Shown: positions 9,934 through 17,978, counted from the stretch's first letter. The stretch is 44,296 nt of DNA from Bacilli bacterium (GCA_017622175.1 JAGARQ010000017.1:1-44296), one strand, 5' to 3'. Translations and numbers: made by a program. Notes: generated by a model from the sequence alone, not told the origin.

Positions 9934-9946
9934 GCAATTTTTTATT
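9915..9946 (+). terminator. Intrinsic terminator overlapping the end of the ZIP gene
   Basis: AATTGCC (9915-9921) pairs with GGCAATT (9933-9939) around an 11-base loop containing the TAG stop; a T-rich tract follows. Confidence 0.75.
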
Positions 9947-9974
9947 TTACAAAATAAAAAAAGATTGATAAAAT
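9946..9974 (+). promoter_or_regulatory. Promoter of the variable surface protein gene
   Basis: TTTACA (9946-9951), 17-bp spacer, TGA-TAAAAT (hexamer 9969-9974). The -35 overlaps the T-tract of the preceding terminator. Start site would fall about 15 bases before the ATG. Confidence 0.7.
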
Positions 9975-9995
9975 AAACATATAATAGGTGATTAT

Positions 9996-11258
9996 ATGGA
10001 GCATAATAGAAAACAAAAATTATTAATGATTATTGCGCTAGTAGTAGGAATTGCATCCCTATCTGTAGGTTTTGCAGCGTTCTCAGTAAGTTTAAATATC
10101 TCTTCAAGTGCAAGTGTAAGCCCTAGTTCTGATACATTTAGTGTTAAATTTTCAACTAGTCAAAATAGTTTAGTTGTTGGTGCAGTAACACCATCAAGTA
10201 AAACAACAGGTATCGCAACAACAGATGGAGTAATTGATAATGGAACTAATCCAACAATTAAAAATTTATCCGCAACATTTACTAGTCCTGGACAATATGT
10301 AGAATATACTATTTATGCTAGAAATGAAGGAGAATACACAGCTTATTTAAATAATATTAATTTCTTGGGAGATAAAACTTGTACAGGAGAAACAGGAACA
10401 ACAACTTCATTAGTTACAAGTGCATGTGAATCAATTAATATCTCCGCAACAATAGGAAATACAACATATACAGAAACAACACCTATAGAAGGACATACTT
10501 TAGCAAAAGGTGTAGGAGAACAAATCAAAATAAGACTTGAGTATTCATCAAGTGGTACAGCAGTAGATGGTGCATTCTCAATTGAATTTCCAAATGTAGC
10601 ATTAGTTTACTCAACATTAGATGATTCAAGTATTCAACCAACAGTAACAAAAGTAGTAAACTTAGTTAGTGGAAACTTAAATGATCCAGGAAGTATAGTA
10701 TCCATTGGAGATGAACAATTCTATGTATTTGGTCAAGAAGATGGAAATGTCAAATTACTTTCAATGTATAACTTACATGTAGGAAATCAGTATGATGATG
10801 ATAATGGACCTATTGCATTAAGCAATCCAACAGGAATACAAAACAGCAAAGCTATTGGTTATTTTGATGGATATTCTCCAGAAAATCCAATTATAGGAGC
10901 AACAGCATTTTCATCAGATAGTCAAAAAGGTACAAATTATAGCGATTATAACGGAAGTATAGTAGAAGGATATGTAAATAACTATGCATCATATTTAGAA
11001 GGCTTAGGAGCAAATATAGAAGAAGCAAGACTAATAACAAAAGAAGAATTAGAAGCGTTAGGGTGTGCCAGTTCTAATATAACATGTAGTGGAGCTCCAG
11101 AATTTGTATACAAAACATCATATTGGTCGGGGTCGGCCTTTGATACTAACTATGTATGGAATGTAGGTAGTTATGCTATCTTTGGCGCCGACTCCTATAG
11201 CGGTGTTAACGCTTTCGGCGTGCGTCCAGTTATAGAAATCTCAGTATCTGAATTCTAG
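9996..11258 (+). CDS. Membrane-anchored surface protein with C-terminal C-type-lectin-like variable domain (candidate DGR target)
   Basis: A 420-residue protein. Residues about 9-30 (LLMIIALVVGIASLSVGFAAFS) form a signal anchor. A Ser/Thr-rich beta domain (about 40-205) looks like TasA/camelysin-type extracellular repeats, with two cysteines (about 130 and 144). From about 220 (IGDEQFYVFGQEDGNVKLLS) a second domain begins that resembles DUF6273-type C-type-lectin-like folds, with a CASSNITC pair and a final YWSG...FGVRPVIEIS block. Bases 11121-11230, coding the end of that block, are about 49% G+C by my count in a very AT-rich gene, and use GGC, GCC, GAC, TCC, AGC and TTC codons. That is the pattern left by adenine-directed mutagenesis of AAC/AAT template codons, as in DGR targets. 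A hairpin follows the stop. Host function is probably ligand binding or adhesion. Confidence 0.8.
   Translation: MEHNRKQKLLMIIALVVGIASLSVGFAAFSVSLNISSSASVSPSSDTFSVKFSTSQNSLVVGAVTPSSKTTGIATTDGVIDNGTNPTIKNLSATFTSPGQYVEYTIYARNEGEYTAYLNNINFLGDKTCTGETGTTTSLVTSACESINISATIGNTTYTETTPIEGHTLAKGVGEQIKIRLEYSSSGTAVDGAFSIEFPNVALVYSTLDDSSIQPTVTKVVNLVSGNLNDPGSIVSIGDEQFYVFGQEDGNVKLLSMYNLHVGNQYDDDNGPIALSNPTGIQNSKAIGYFDGYSPENPIIGATAFSSDSQKGTNYSDYNGSIVEGYVNNYASYLEGLGANIEEARLITKEELEALGCASSNITCSGAPEFVYKTSYWSGSAFDTNYVWNVGSYAIFGADSYSGVNAFGVRPVIEISVSEF
11121..11240 (+). other. Candidate DGR variable region (VR) at the 3' end of the surface gene
   Basis: Codons from Tyr376-Trp377 to the GVRPVIEI block are GC-rich and dominated by NNC/NNT forms, unlike the A/T-ending codons before it. 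The GC-rich GGCGTGCGTCC at 11217-11227 could be part of the initiation-of-mutagenic-homing segment. The template repeat and reverse transcriptase are not in this window, so the call is by composition, position and the hairpin downstream. Confidence 0.6.
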
Positions 11259-11272
11259 AAATCTATGATTTC
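11258..11272 (+). repeat. Small inverted repeat at the stop codon of the surface gene
   Basis: GAAATC, loop TAT, GATTTC. The first G is the last base of the TAG stop. It lies between the variable region and the larger hairpin at 11278; no T-run follows. Confidence 0.5.
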
Positions 11273-11277
11273 GTTAT

Positions 11278-11307
11278 GGGTACAATTTGTGGAACAAATT
11301 AGTACCC
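11278..11307 (+). repeat. Strong hairpin/cruciform downstream of the candidate variable region
   Basis: GGGTAC-AATTTGT (11278-11290) pairs with ACAAATT-(A)-GTACCC (11294-11307), 13 bp with a one-base bulge and an apical GGA(A). No T-run follows, so it is not a standard terminator. In Bordetella phage BPP-1 a hairpin/cruciform just beyond the variable region is needed for DGR target recognition; this element sits in the comparable place. Confidence 0.7.
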
Positions 11308-11368
11308 AGCTAAACCAGCCGAAAGCTTACTTGTAATAAAAAACATAATTGATAATATAAAAAATAAT

Positions 11369-11387
11369 ACAAATAATTATTATTTGT
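11369..11387. promoter_or_regulatory. Perfect palindrome upstream of the small membrane protein
   Basis: ACAAATAAT-T-ATTATTTGT is a perfect 19-base palindrome just upstream of the GAGGGG ribosome site. It may be an operator or an mRNA hairpin. Its CAAAT/ATTTG half-sites recur in the tandem repeats at 16619-16668. Confidence 0.45.
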
Positions 11388-11404
11388 TGATAGAGGGGAT
11401 AAAT

Positions 11405-11548
11405 ATGAAAAAAATAAAACCTAATTTAATGGGTATACTACTAATAGTATTTGGAGTAATTGTTATAGTACTAGGAATATTATTCTTCGCAGTAGATCCA
11501 AATAGAAATGAAATGCCTAAAATAGAAAATATAATAAATACTTATTAA
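11405..11548 (+). CDS. 47-residue single-pass membrane protein, unknown function
   Basis: A small gene: MKKIKPNLMG, then a continuous hydrophobic helix (about residues 9-30), then a short polar tail (VDPNRNEMPKIENIINTY). GAGGGGAT ends seven bases before the ATG and a strong terminator directly follows the stop, which together support expression. No family recognised. It sits between the variable surface protein and the phosphohexomutase and is far too short to be a DGR accessory (Avd) protein. Confidence 0.65.
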   Translation: MKKIKPNLMGILLIVFGVIVIVLGILFFAVDPNRNEMPKIENIINTY

Positions 11549-11572
11549 GATATCATTATGATATCTTTTTTA
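11547..11572 (+). terminator. Intrinsic terminator after the 47-residue membrane protein
   Basis: AAGATATCA, loop TTA, TGATATCTT and T-run; the stem starts within the TAA stop. Confidence 0.9.
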
Positions 11573-11649
11573 GTGTAAAGTAGAATAAAAACAACGTGAT
11601 AAATACTAAATATTATGATACGATAGTATTGTATATAATAGGAGGACAT

Positions 11650-13035
11650 ATGAGAATAAAAGAGAATATAGATGTAAATATATTCAGGGGTTATGATATT
11701 AGAGGAATAGTACCAGAAGAATTAGATATGGATACTGCATATACTATTGGACTTGGATTTGGTACATATATTAAAAATCTAGGAAAAACTACTTGCGTAG
11801 TTGGATATGATAATAGATTAAGTAGTCCAGAACTAAGTAGTGCTTTAATGACAGGAATTAAACAAACTGGTATTAATATAATATCCCTAGGCTTAGTAAC
11901 AACTCCAATGTATTATTATGCTTGTATTAAATTAAACGTATATAGTGGTGTAATGGTAACTGCATCACATAATCCAAAAGATGATAATGGATTTAAATTT
12001 GCCTTCGATGAAAAAGGGAACTGTAAAGGACAAGAAATCCAAGATTTCCTAAAATTCATTCAAAAAGGTGAATTTGCTAAAGGTGATGGAGTAATTAAAA
12101 GATATGATATTAGACCAGACTATCTAGAATTATTTAAAAATAGTTTAAGCTTTGGTAATAAAAAAGTAAAAGCAGTAATTGATTCAGGTAATGGAACAAC
12201 ATCAATTATAGCTAAAGAACTATATGAAATGTTCCCAATTGAATTAATATCAATTAATGACGAAAGTGATGGAACATTCCCAAATCACCATCCGGATCCA
12301 TGCGTTGAAAAGAACTTAGAAATGTTAAAGAAAAAAGTTTTAGAAACAAATGCTGATGTCGGATTAGGTTTTGATGGTGATGGAGACAGAATGGGATTAA
12401 TTTCAAAAACAGGAGAGTTTATCCCAACTGATTACTATATGGTAATGATTGTAAGAGATCTTATAGATAAAGTAGACAATAAAAAATTCTTATGTGATGT
12501 TAAATGTTCCAAAACACTAAGTGATGAAATTGAAAAACTAGGTGGAGAAACAATTACATACCGTACAGGAAACTCATATACAAAAGCGGCTGTACGTGAA
12601 TATGATTTACCATTTGGTGGAGAATTATCAGGACACGTATACTTTAGAGATCGTTTCCCAGGATTTGATTCAGGTTTATATGCAGGACTTCGTCTATTAG
12701 AATTATTATCTAGAACAGACAAATCAATAGATGAACTACTTGAAGGAATCACAAAATATCATTCGACTGATGAATTAAAATTCAAAAGTGATGATGATTA
12801 TAAATTCGATATAGTAAATAAAATAGAAGAATATGCTAAAGAAAAAAATTATAAGTATTTAAATATTGATGGAGTAAAAGTTTTATTTGATGATGGATGG
12901 GCACTAGTTAGAGCCTCAAACACAGGACCAAATATTACAGCAAGATTTGAAGCTAAAACAGAAGACCGTTTAGAAGAAATCCAAAATGAATTTGTCTCAT
13001 TAATAGAAAAATACAATAAAGACTTAGCAAATTAA
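11650..13035 (+). CDS. Phosphomannomutase/phosphoglucomutase (alpha-D-phosphohexomutase)
   Basis: Interconverts hexose 6-phosphate and 1-phosphate, feeding nucleotide-sugar and cell-surface polymer synthesis. The 461-residue protein has the four-domain layout of the family: FRGYDIRG at the N-terminus, the catalytic phosphoserine loop TASHNPKDDNG with Ser106, the metal loop GFDGDGDRMG (about 238-247), the sugar-binding GGELSGH, and a C-terminal phosphate-binding RASNTGPN. These match the AlgC-like dual PMM/PGM group; sugar preference is not certain. The ATG at 11650 follows AGGAGGACAT; a TATAAT at 11634-11639 may be the -10, its -35 being poor. Confidence 0.92.
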   Translation: MRIKENIDVNIFRGYDIRGIVPEELDMDTAYTIGLGFGTYIKNLGKTTCVVGYDNRLSSPELSSALMTGIKQTGINIISLGLVTTPMYYYACIKLNVYSGVMVTASHNPKDDNGFKFAFDEKGNCKGQEIQDFLKFIQKGEFAKGDGVIKRYDIRPDYLELFKNSLSFGNKKVKAVIDSGNGTTSIIAKELYEMFPIELISINDESDGTFPNHHPDPCVEKNLEMLKKKVLETNADVGLGFDGDGDRMGLISKTGEFIPTDYYMVMIVRDLIDKVDNKKFLCDVKCSKTLSDEIEKLGGETITYRTGNSYTKAAVREYDLPFGGELSGHVYFRDRFPGFDSGLYAGLRLLELLSRTDKSIDELLEGITKYHSTDELKFKSDDDYKFDIVNKIEEYAKEKNYKYLNIDGVKVLFDDGWALVRASNTGPNITARFEAKTEDRLEEIQNEFVSLIEKYNKDLAN

Positions 13036-13053
13036 AAATATAAATTTAATATC

Positions 13054-13082
13054 TTGCACTAAATAAAAAACTATGTTATATT
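13054..13082 (+). promoter_or_regulatory. Promoter of helD
   Basis: TTGCAC (13054-13059), 17-bp spacer, TG-T-TATATT (13077-13082). The start site would be near 13089, leaving a leader of about 100 bases. Confidence 0.75.
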
Positions 13083-13085
13083 GGT

Positions 13086-13151
13086 TAGGACGTTTTCTTG
13101 AAAAAATTATACATAACAACAAGTCCTGCATGATATATATGTAGTTTTTTT
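13086..13151 (+). promoter_or_regulatory. Possible transcription attenuator in the helD leader
   Basis: A terminator-like hairpin CTGCAT (13126-13131), 7-base loop, ATGTAG (13139-13144) is followed by seven T residues. An upstream AGGAC (13086-13090) can pair with GTCCT (13123-13127), which shares bases with the terminator stem, so the folds compete. The helD ribosome site lies beyond. No known RNA family recognised. Confidence 0.5.
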
Positions 13152-13188
13152 GCTTGCTTAGTTTCGAATGAAAAATAAGGAGGTAAAT

Positions 13189-15222
13189 ATGGCAATCAGT
13201 GAAGCAGAATTTCAAAAAGAAAAAAAGATATTAAAGAAAGTTCAAAAATTATTAGGAGAGACCTTATCTAACTTAGGTGATGATGTATATCAAGATGAAG
13301 AGAACCTACTAGAATTCAAAAAAATGATGTGGGAAAACTCAACAAGTTTTGACGAAGCAGAAATGCGTCAAGTAATGGCTGCAACATCAATGGAAGCGGA
13401 GAAGGCTCTACAAAAACAAAGACGCTTTAAAAAATTATGTCAGATAAAAAACAAACCTTACTTTGCATCCATAGTATTTAAAGATGATGAAAATGGAAAA
13501 ATATATAATATTTATATTTCTCTAACATACTTAAAAGATGAAAACTTAAATAACATTTTATATGACTGGCGTAGTCCAATCTGTAGTTTGTTTTATGACT
13601 ACGAAACAGGACCATGCGAATATAAGGCACCAGGTGGTATCTATACAGGTGAATTAAAAAGAAAAAGACAATATAAAATAGAAAACAATCAATTGGTTGG
13701 AGTCTTTGATAACTCTTTAAATATTGATGATGAAGTTCTACAAGAAGTTCTTGCAACAGAATCAAGTGAAAAGATGAAAAACGTAGTTAATACCATTCAA
13801 CAAGAACAAAATAAAGTAATTCGTAACTTAGAAGATAATAACTTAATAGTTCAAGGAATTGCTGGTTCAGGTAAAACAACAGTTGCTCTACATAGAATAG
13901 CCTTTCTTTTATACCAATTAGAAAGACTTTCTAGCAATAACATACTTATCTTTTCACCAAACAATGTTTTCACAGAATATATTTCAGATGTTTTACCATC
14001 ACTTGGAGAAGCAAATACCCTACAAACAACCTTTGCTGATTACATGTCTGCCTTCATAAAAGAATATAAAGACGTTGAAACATTCACAGACTTCGTTTCA
14101 AGATATTATACATACCAAGAAACATACCCAGAACTTGTAAAATATAAACAGAGTGATGAAATAATAGAACACTTAGATGCTTACCTAAAAGATTATATAA
14201 ATAATTGTAAATACATAAATTCATTTACTGAAAACGAAATAAACTTCGTTGATAAAGATGAAATAAACGAAATGTTACATTATAAATATGATCGACTACC
14301 ACTATTTGAAAGAACAGAAGAAATAGCTAAAAAATTATCATCTAACTTTTATAAAGGTAGTGGTAAGAAAAATAAAACATTTGGTAAACTACTAAGAGAA
14401 AATTCAAACTTTGTAAAGGACTACAAAGAAATTTATAAAAACTTCTGGAAAAGTGAATTTACAGAAATGAAGTTACCAGATACCATAATTAACAGTTTCG
14501 TAAATAAAGATGTAATCAATTATGAAGATGCCTTATTATTTGCTTATATCAAAGGTACTCTTGAAGGATTTATTTATGAAGCAAATATTAAACAAGTAAT
14601 TATCGATGAAGCACAAGACTATAATAGACTTCAATATATAATTATTTCAAAAATCTTCCAAAAAGCAGACTTTACAATTCTTGGAGACATCAATCAAAAT
14701 ATAAATCCATATTATGCCTATAAATCTCTAGAAGATTTAAAAGATTTATTTAAAGGAGAAACAAAATATCTTGAACTTTTAAAAACATATCGTTCATCTC
14801 CAGAAATAATTGCTTATACAAATAAAATATTAAATTTAAAACATGTAAATGCAATTAGAAGAGATAATAATAAACCAGTAGTCATAAGAAAAGGAGTTAA
14901 AGATTTAAAAACTTCACTTCTAAATGATATAAAAACACTTCAAGAAGAATACAAATCTACAGCTATTATTACAAAAGATAATGTTGAAGCAGAAAAAATT
15001 TATAACATGCTAAAAGATGAATTAAATATTTCATTAGTAGAAGCAACCTCTAAAAAATTCCATAAAGAATTAATAATTATTCCAGCATATACTGCTAAAG
15101 GTTTAGAATTTGATAGTGTAATAATCTACAATGATCGTAATAATTCATATAAAGCAAATGAAAAAAATCTATTATATGTTGCTTGTACAAGATGTCAACA
15201 TGAATTATATATCTACAATTAA
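13189..15222 (+). CDS. helD: HelD-type UvrD/Rep-like ATPase (RNA polymerase recycling factor)
   Basis: HelD binds core RNA polymerase in Firmicutes and uses ATP to release it from stalled or post-termination complexes. The 677-residue protein begins with a charged helical arm (residues 1-90) as in HelD. It then has a family segment YDWRSPICSLFYDYETGP, the Walker A IAGSGKTTVALHR (about 221-233), a Walker B-like VIIDEAQDYNRLQY, ILGDINQNI, LLKTYRSSPEI and a C-terminal YTAKGLEFDSVII with LLYVACTR. The ATG at 13189 is chosen because AAGGAGGTAAAT precedes it; an upstream ATG at 13168 lacks a site. HelD can protect against rifampicin in some bacteria; that is family knowledge, not seen here. Confidence 0.88.
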   Translation: MAISEAEFQKEKKILKKVQKLLGETLSNLGDDVYQDEENLLEFKKMMWENSTSFDEAEMRQVMAATSMEAEKALQKQRRFKKLCQIKNKPYFASIVFKDDENGKIYNIYISLTYLKDENLNNILYDWRSPICSLFYDYETGPCEYKAPGGIYTGELKRKRQYKIENNQLVGVFDNSLNIDDEVLQEVLATESSEKMKNVVNTIQQEQNKVIRNLEDNNLIVQGIAGSGKTTVALHRIAFLLYQLERLSSNNILIFSPNNVFTEYISDVLPSLGEANTLQTTFADYMSAFIKEYKDVETFTDFVSRYYTYQETYPELVKYKQSDEIIEHLDAYLKDYINNCKYINSFTENEINFVDKDEINEMLHYKYDRLPLFERTEEIAKKLSSNFYKGSGKKNKTFGKLLRENSNFVKDYKEIYKNFWKSEFTEMKLPDTIINSFVNKDVINYEDALLFAYIKGTLEGFIYEANIKQVIIDEAQDYNRLQYIIISKIFQKADFTILGDINQNINPYYAYKSLEDLKDLFKGETKYLELLKTYRSSPEIIAYTNKILNLKHVNAIRRDNNKPVVIRKGVKDLKTSLLNDIKTLQEEYKSTAIITKDNVEAEKIYNMLKDELNISLVEATSKKFHKELIIIPAYTAKGLEFDSVIIYNDRNNSYKANEKNLLYVACTRCQHELYIYN

Positions 15223-15247
15223 AAGAAAGAGTATCTCTTTCTTTTTT
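15221..15247. terminator. Bidirectional terminator between helD and the flippase gene
   Basis: AAAAGAAAGAG, loop TAT, CTCTTTCTTTT with a T-run on the plus strand and a shorter one on the minus strand; convergent genes end on either side. Confidence 0.85.
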
Positions 15248-16538
15248 ATTTAGAAAAAGCTTTTTTAACCTTATAAATATCATAAATAGTAACAAGTAAT
15301 ACATTTATACTAATTGCAAAAATTAAGCCCCAAATACCTATTTTTAATAGTGAAAAAGCAACTAATAAAATAGATCTAGTAATAGAACCAATAATATTAG
15401 CAATCATTACATCACTACTTTTACCAATAGCATCTAAACAACTAGATAAAGGTGCTTGTAAATACTGAAGTAAACAAATAGGAGCAAGAAACTTCATATA
15501 ATTAATACCTTCATTAGTATGATAAATTAACTTTAAAAAAATACTAGGAAAAACAGTAAATAAACAAGTAAAAAATAAACCAATACTAATAGATAAACAA
15601 ATACCTAATTTTAATTTTCTTTTAGCAGAATCTATTCTGTTATTAGCATAATCTTTAGAAATATTAGGAAGCAATGCTTGAGAAATAGACCCAGTAAAAA
15701 AAGAGGGAAGAAGAAGTATAGGCATAACATACCCTGATAAAATACCATACTCTCTAGTAATAAAAGGAATAGTATATCCAACACTAAGTAAAGTATTATT
15801 AAGTAAAATAGGTTCTAAAAAATAGCCAATACTACCAACTAATCTTCCTGTTGTAGTAGGAATACAAGTAGTTAAACTATCTTTAATATATTTCTTATTT
15901 AAAAATAGATCACTTCTTTTAATCTCAATCTTTTTAGGTAAAAATAAAATTAGTACTAAAGCAGACACACTTTCACTAATAACATTAATTAATACTAAAA
16001 AACAAACTAAATAACTAACTCCTTTTTTAATAAAAAAAGGAGTAAACAAAACTATACAAATAAGTCTAACTAAATCCTCAATAATATTAGAAATAATATG
16101 TGGTAACATTCTTTCTTTACCAAAAAAATAACTTCTACAAATACTAGAAATACTAATAAATGGAATAACTATTCCAATGGCTAAAATACCATAATATAAG
16201 TCATTATTCTTTAATAAATTATTAGCAAGAAAAGGACTAATTATAATAATAACGACTACTAAAAATAAATTGATCAAAAGAAGAACAACAAATACAGAAA
16301 AAAACAAATTCTTATTATTTCTTTTATCTTCAGCAACTAATCTTGATAAAGAAACTGGAAAACCAAATTGACTAAGTCCAATAAACAATGAAAAAGTTGG
16401 CAGAATCATCATATAAAGACCAAGTACAGTAGAACCAACCATTCTTCCAATAACTATTTTTATAATCATTCCCAGTATTTTAGTAATACATCCACCAACC
16501 AATAATATAAGTGTAGATTTAATTAATTTATCTTTCAT
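15246..16538 (-). CDS. MOP-superfamily flippase, SpoVB/MurJ-like polysaccharide or lipid II exporter
   Basis: A 430-residue protein with about 12-14 membrane helices. It opens with TLILLVGGCITKILGMIIKIVIGRMVG and LGLYMMILPTFSLFIGLSQFGFPVSLSRLVAE, typical of SpoVB/MurJ-type members of the MATE/MOP superfamily that flip undecaprenyl-linked precursors outward. Which lipid-linked substrate it moves cannot be decided. It is the only plus-converging gene in the central region. I see no Shine-Dalgarno before the ATG; a TATATT hexamer lies six bases upstream on the minus strand, which would suit a leaderless transcript. Confidence 0.85.
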   Translation of the reverse strand: MKDKLIKSTLILLVGGCITKILGMIIKIVIGRMVGSTVLGLYMMILPTFSLFIGLSQFGFPVSLSRLVAEDKRNNKNLFFSVFVVLLLINLFLVVVIIIISPFLANNLLKNNDLYYGILAIGIVIPFISISSICRSYFFGKERMLPHIISNIIEDLVRLICIVLFTPFFIKKGVSYLVCFLVLINVISESVSALVLILFLPKKIEIKRSDLFLNKKYIKDSLTTCIPTTTGRLVGSIGYFLEPILLNNTLLSVGYTIPFITREYGILSGYVMPILLLPSFFTGSISQALLPNISKDYANNRIDSAKRKLKLGICLSISIGLFFTCLFTVFPSIFLKLIYHTNEGINYMKFLAPICLLQYLQAPLSSCLDAIGKSSDVMIANIIGSITRSILLVAFSLLKIGIWGLIFAISINVLLVTIYDIYKVKKAFSK

Positions 16539-16599
16539 AATAAAAATATATTCAAAAAAACTATTGATTATTATAAAAGTGTGGTATCATTAATATGAA

Positions 16600-16668
16600 G
16601 GGTAGAAACCCCTAAAAGCAAATGTAAATATTTGTAAATCGAACAAATGTAAAAATTTGTAAAAGAAG
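16600..16668 (+). repeat. Tandem 25-base repeats with inverted half-sites in a long leader
   Basis: After a small GGGT-AGAA-ACCC hairpin (16600-16611), two 25-base units start at 16619 and 16644. Each contains CAAAT, six bases, ATTTG and then a GTAAA run; they differ at a few positions. They lie in the divergent region of the flippase gene and the acidic membrane protein and could be tandem operators or paired RNA hairpins. The rest of this 213-base gap holds the promoter at 16702-16730. Confidence 0.5.
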
Positions 16669-16701
16669 ATGTAAAATGTTAGTAGTTAGAATCGATAGTT
16701 C

Positions 16702-16730
16702 TTTAATAAAAAATTAGGCTATGATATTCT
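16702..16730 (+). promoter_or_regulatory. Promoter of the acidic membrane protein gene
   Basis: TTTAAT (16702-16707), 17-bp spacer, TGA-TATTCT (hexamer 16725-16730). The -35 is imperfect. Confidence 0.5.
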
Positions 16731-16751
16731 AATATTGTAGAGGTGAACACA

Positions 16752-17978
16752 ATGAACGAATTAATCAGTTTTTTAACATCACAGGAGATAATTGTTGTCT
16801 ACATAGTGGTAGCGGTAGCATGCTTACTATGTTTCGCTATATATTTAGTTGATAAAACTTACTACAAGAGAAAACAACGTCATAATACAAGGGAATTAAA
16901 CAAATTAGTTGAAGAAGTTTCAGAAATTATGGAAGAAGAGTTCGAAGAACCAGCTCCAGTAGAAGTATTTAATACTCCAGTTTTAGAAACAATCGATACA
17001 GTAGCTTATTCTGCAAAAGTTAATGAACCAGTTATTATTTCAGAAGAAAATAACATCCAAAACGTAGTTGAGGAAGTAAAAGAAGAAGTAATTGAACCGG
17101 TTGCAGAAGCAGTTGAAGAAGAAGTTATTGAACAACTTGAAATTGAAGAATTAGAACCAATAAACGTTGAAGAAATTATCCTTGATACAATGACAGAAGA
17201 AGTAGTAGAAAATATTGAAGAACAACAAGAAATAAAAGTAGAAACACTTGAAGAAGTAAAAGAAGAAGTAATTGAACCAGTTGTAGAAGAAGAATTAGAA
17301 TATACAACTATTGAACCAAATAGACAAGAAGCTCAAGAAGAGTTAATGCGTCTAACACAAGAATTAGAAAAAGCTGAACAAGACCAAAAGAATATTGATT
17401 TAACTGCATATGAAGAAGAACAAGAAGAAAATGCAATTATAAGTTTAGAAGAATTAGTTCAAAAGAGTAAAGCAATGTATGAAGCAAACGAACTTACTCA
17501 ATACGAAGATGAAGGTAACGAACCAATCTCTTTAGCTGATTTAGAAATGAGAATGAATAAAGTACAAGAAGAAGTAGCTGCTATTGAAAGTATGGAAGAA
17601 ATAACAGAAGAGGTAAATTACGATATTCCAGTAATTACTGAAAGTTTTGATATTAACGCAGTAATCCCAGCATTAGAAGCAATTGCTCCATCTGAAGAAG
17701 TAGAAGAACCAAAACAAATGGTATTAGATGACTTTAATTCAATTAAACTAGAACCAGTAGTTGAAGAGAAAAAAGAACCTGCAAGACCTGCATATCAATC
17801 AACTAAGAAGTTTGAAAGAAGTCCAGTTATTTCACCAATTTATGGAATTGAAAGAACTGAAACAAAAGAAGATATTGAATTAGAAAATACAGCTAATTAT
17901 GAAAAATTAGATGAAGAAATAAAGAAAACTAATGAATTCTTAATGACCTTAAGAGAATTACAAAAAAATCTAGATTAA
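16752..17978 (+). CDS. Acidic single-pass membrane protein with C-terminal coiled coil, function unknown
   Basis: A 408-residue protein. One N-terminal membrane helix (about residues 13-32, VVYIVVAVACLLCFAIYLVD) is followed by a basic stop-transfer stretch, then about 300 residues extremely rich in Glu and Val, including two near-identical EEVKEEVIEPV repeats. A short motif KFERSPVISPIYGIE (about 355-369) stands out from the low-complexity sequence, and a helical end (EEIKKTNEFLMTLRELQKNL) follows. The shape, a bitopic protein with a long acidic cytoplasmic tail and a short linear motif, suits a scaffold, perhaps in cell division or envelope work, but that is speculation. GTAGAGGTG precedes the ATG at 16752. 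Confidence 0.8.
   Translation: MNELISFLTSQEIIVVYIVVAVACLLCFAIYLVDKTYYKRKQRHNTRELNKLVEEVSEIMEEEFEEPAPVEVFNTPVLETIDTVAYSAKVNEPVIISEENNIQNVVEEVKEEVIEPVAEAVEEEVIEQLEIEELEPINVEEIILDTMTEEVVENIEEQQEIKVETLEEVKEEVIEPVVEEELEYTTIEPNRQEAQEELMRLTQELEKAEQDQKNIDLTAYEEEQEENAIISLEELVQKSKAMYEANELTQYEDEGNEPISLADLEMRMNKVQEEVAAIESMEEITEEVNYDIPVITESFDINAVIPALEAIAPSEEVEEPKQMVLDDFNSIKLEPVVEEKKEPARPAYQSTKKFERSPVISPIYGIERTETKEDIELENTANYEKLDEEIKKTNEFLMTLRELQKNLD

Noticed and set aside
11258-11404. tRNA or riboswitch in the gap after the variable surface gene
   Set aside because: No cloverleaf or known aptamer pattern; the gap holds two hairpins, a palindrome and a ribosome site.
13098-13133. An 11-codon leader peptide starting TTG (MKKLYITTSPA) in the helD leader
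   Set aside because: Its AGGA ribosome site falls at the predicted transcription start, so it would not be fully in the mRNA; the fold alone is reported.
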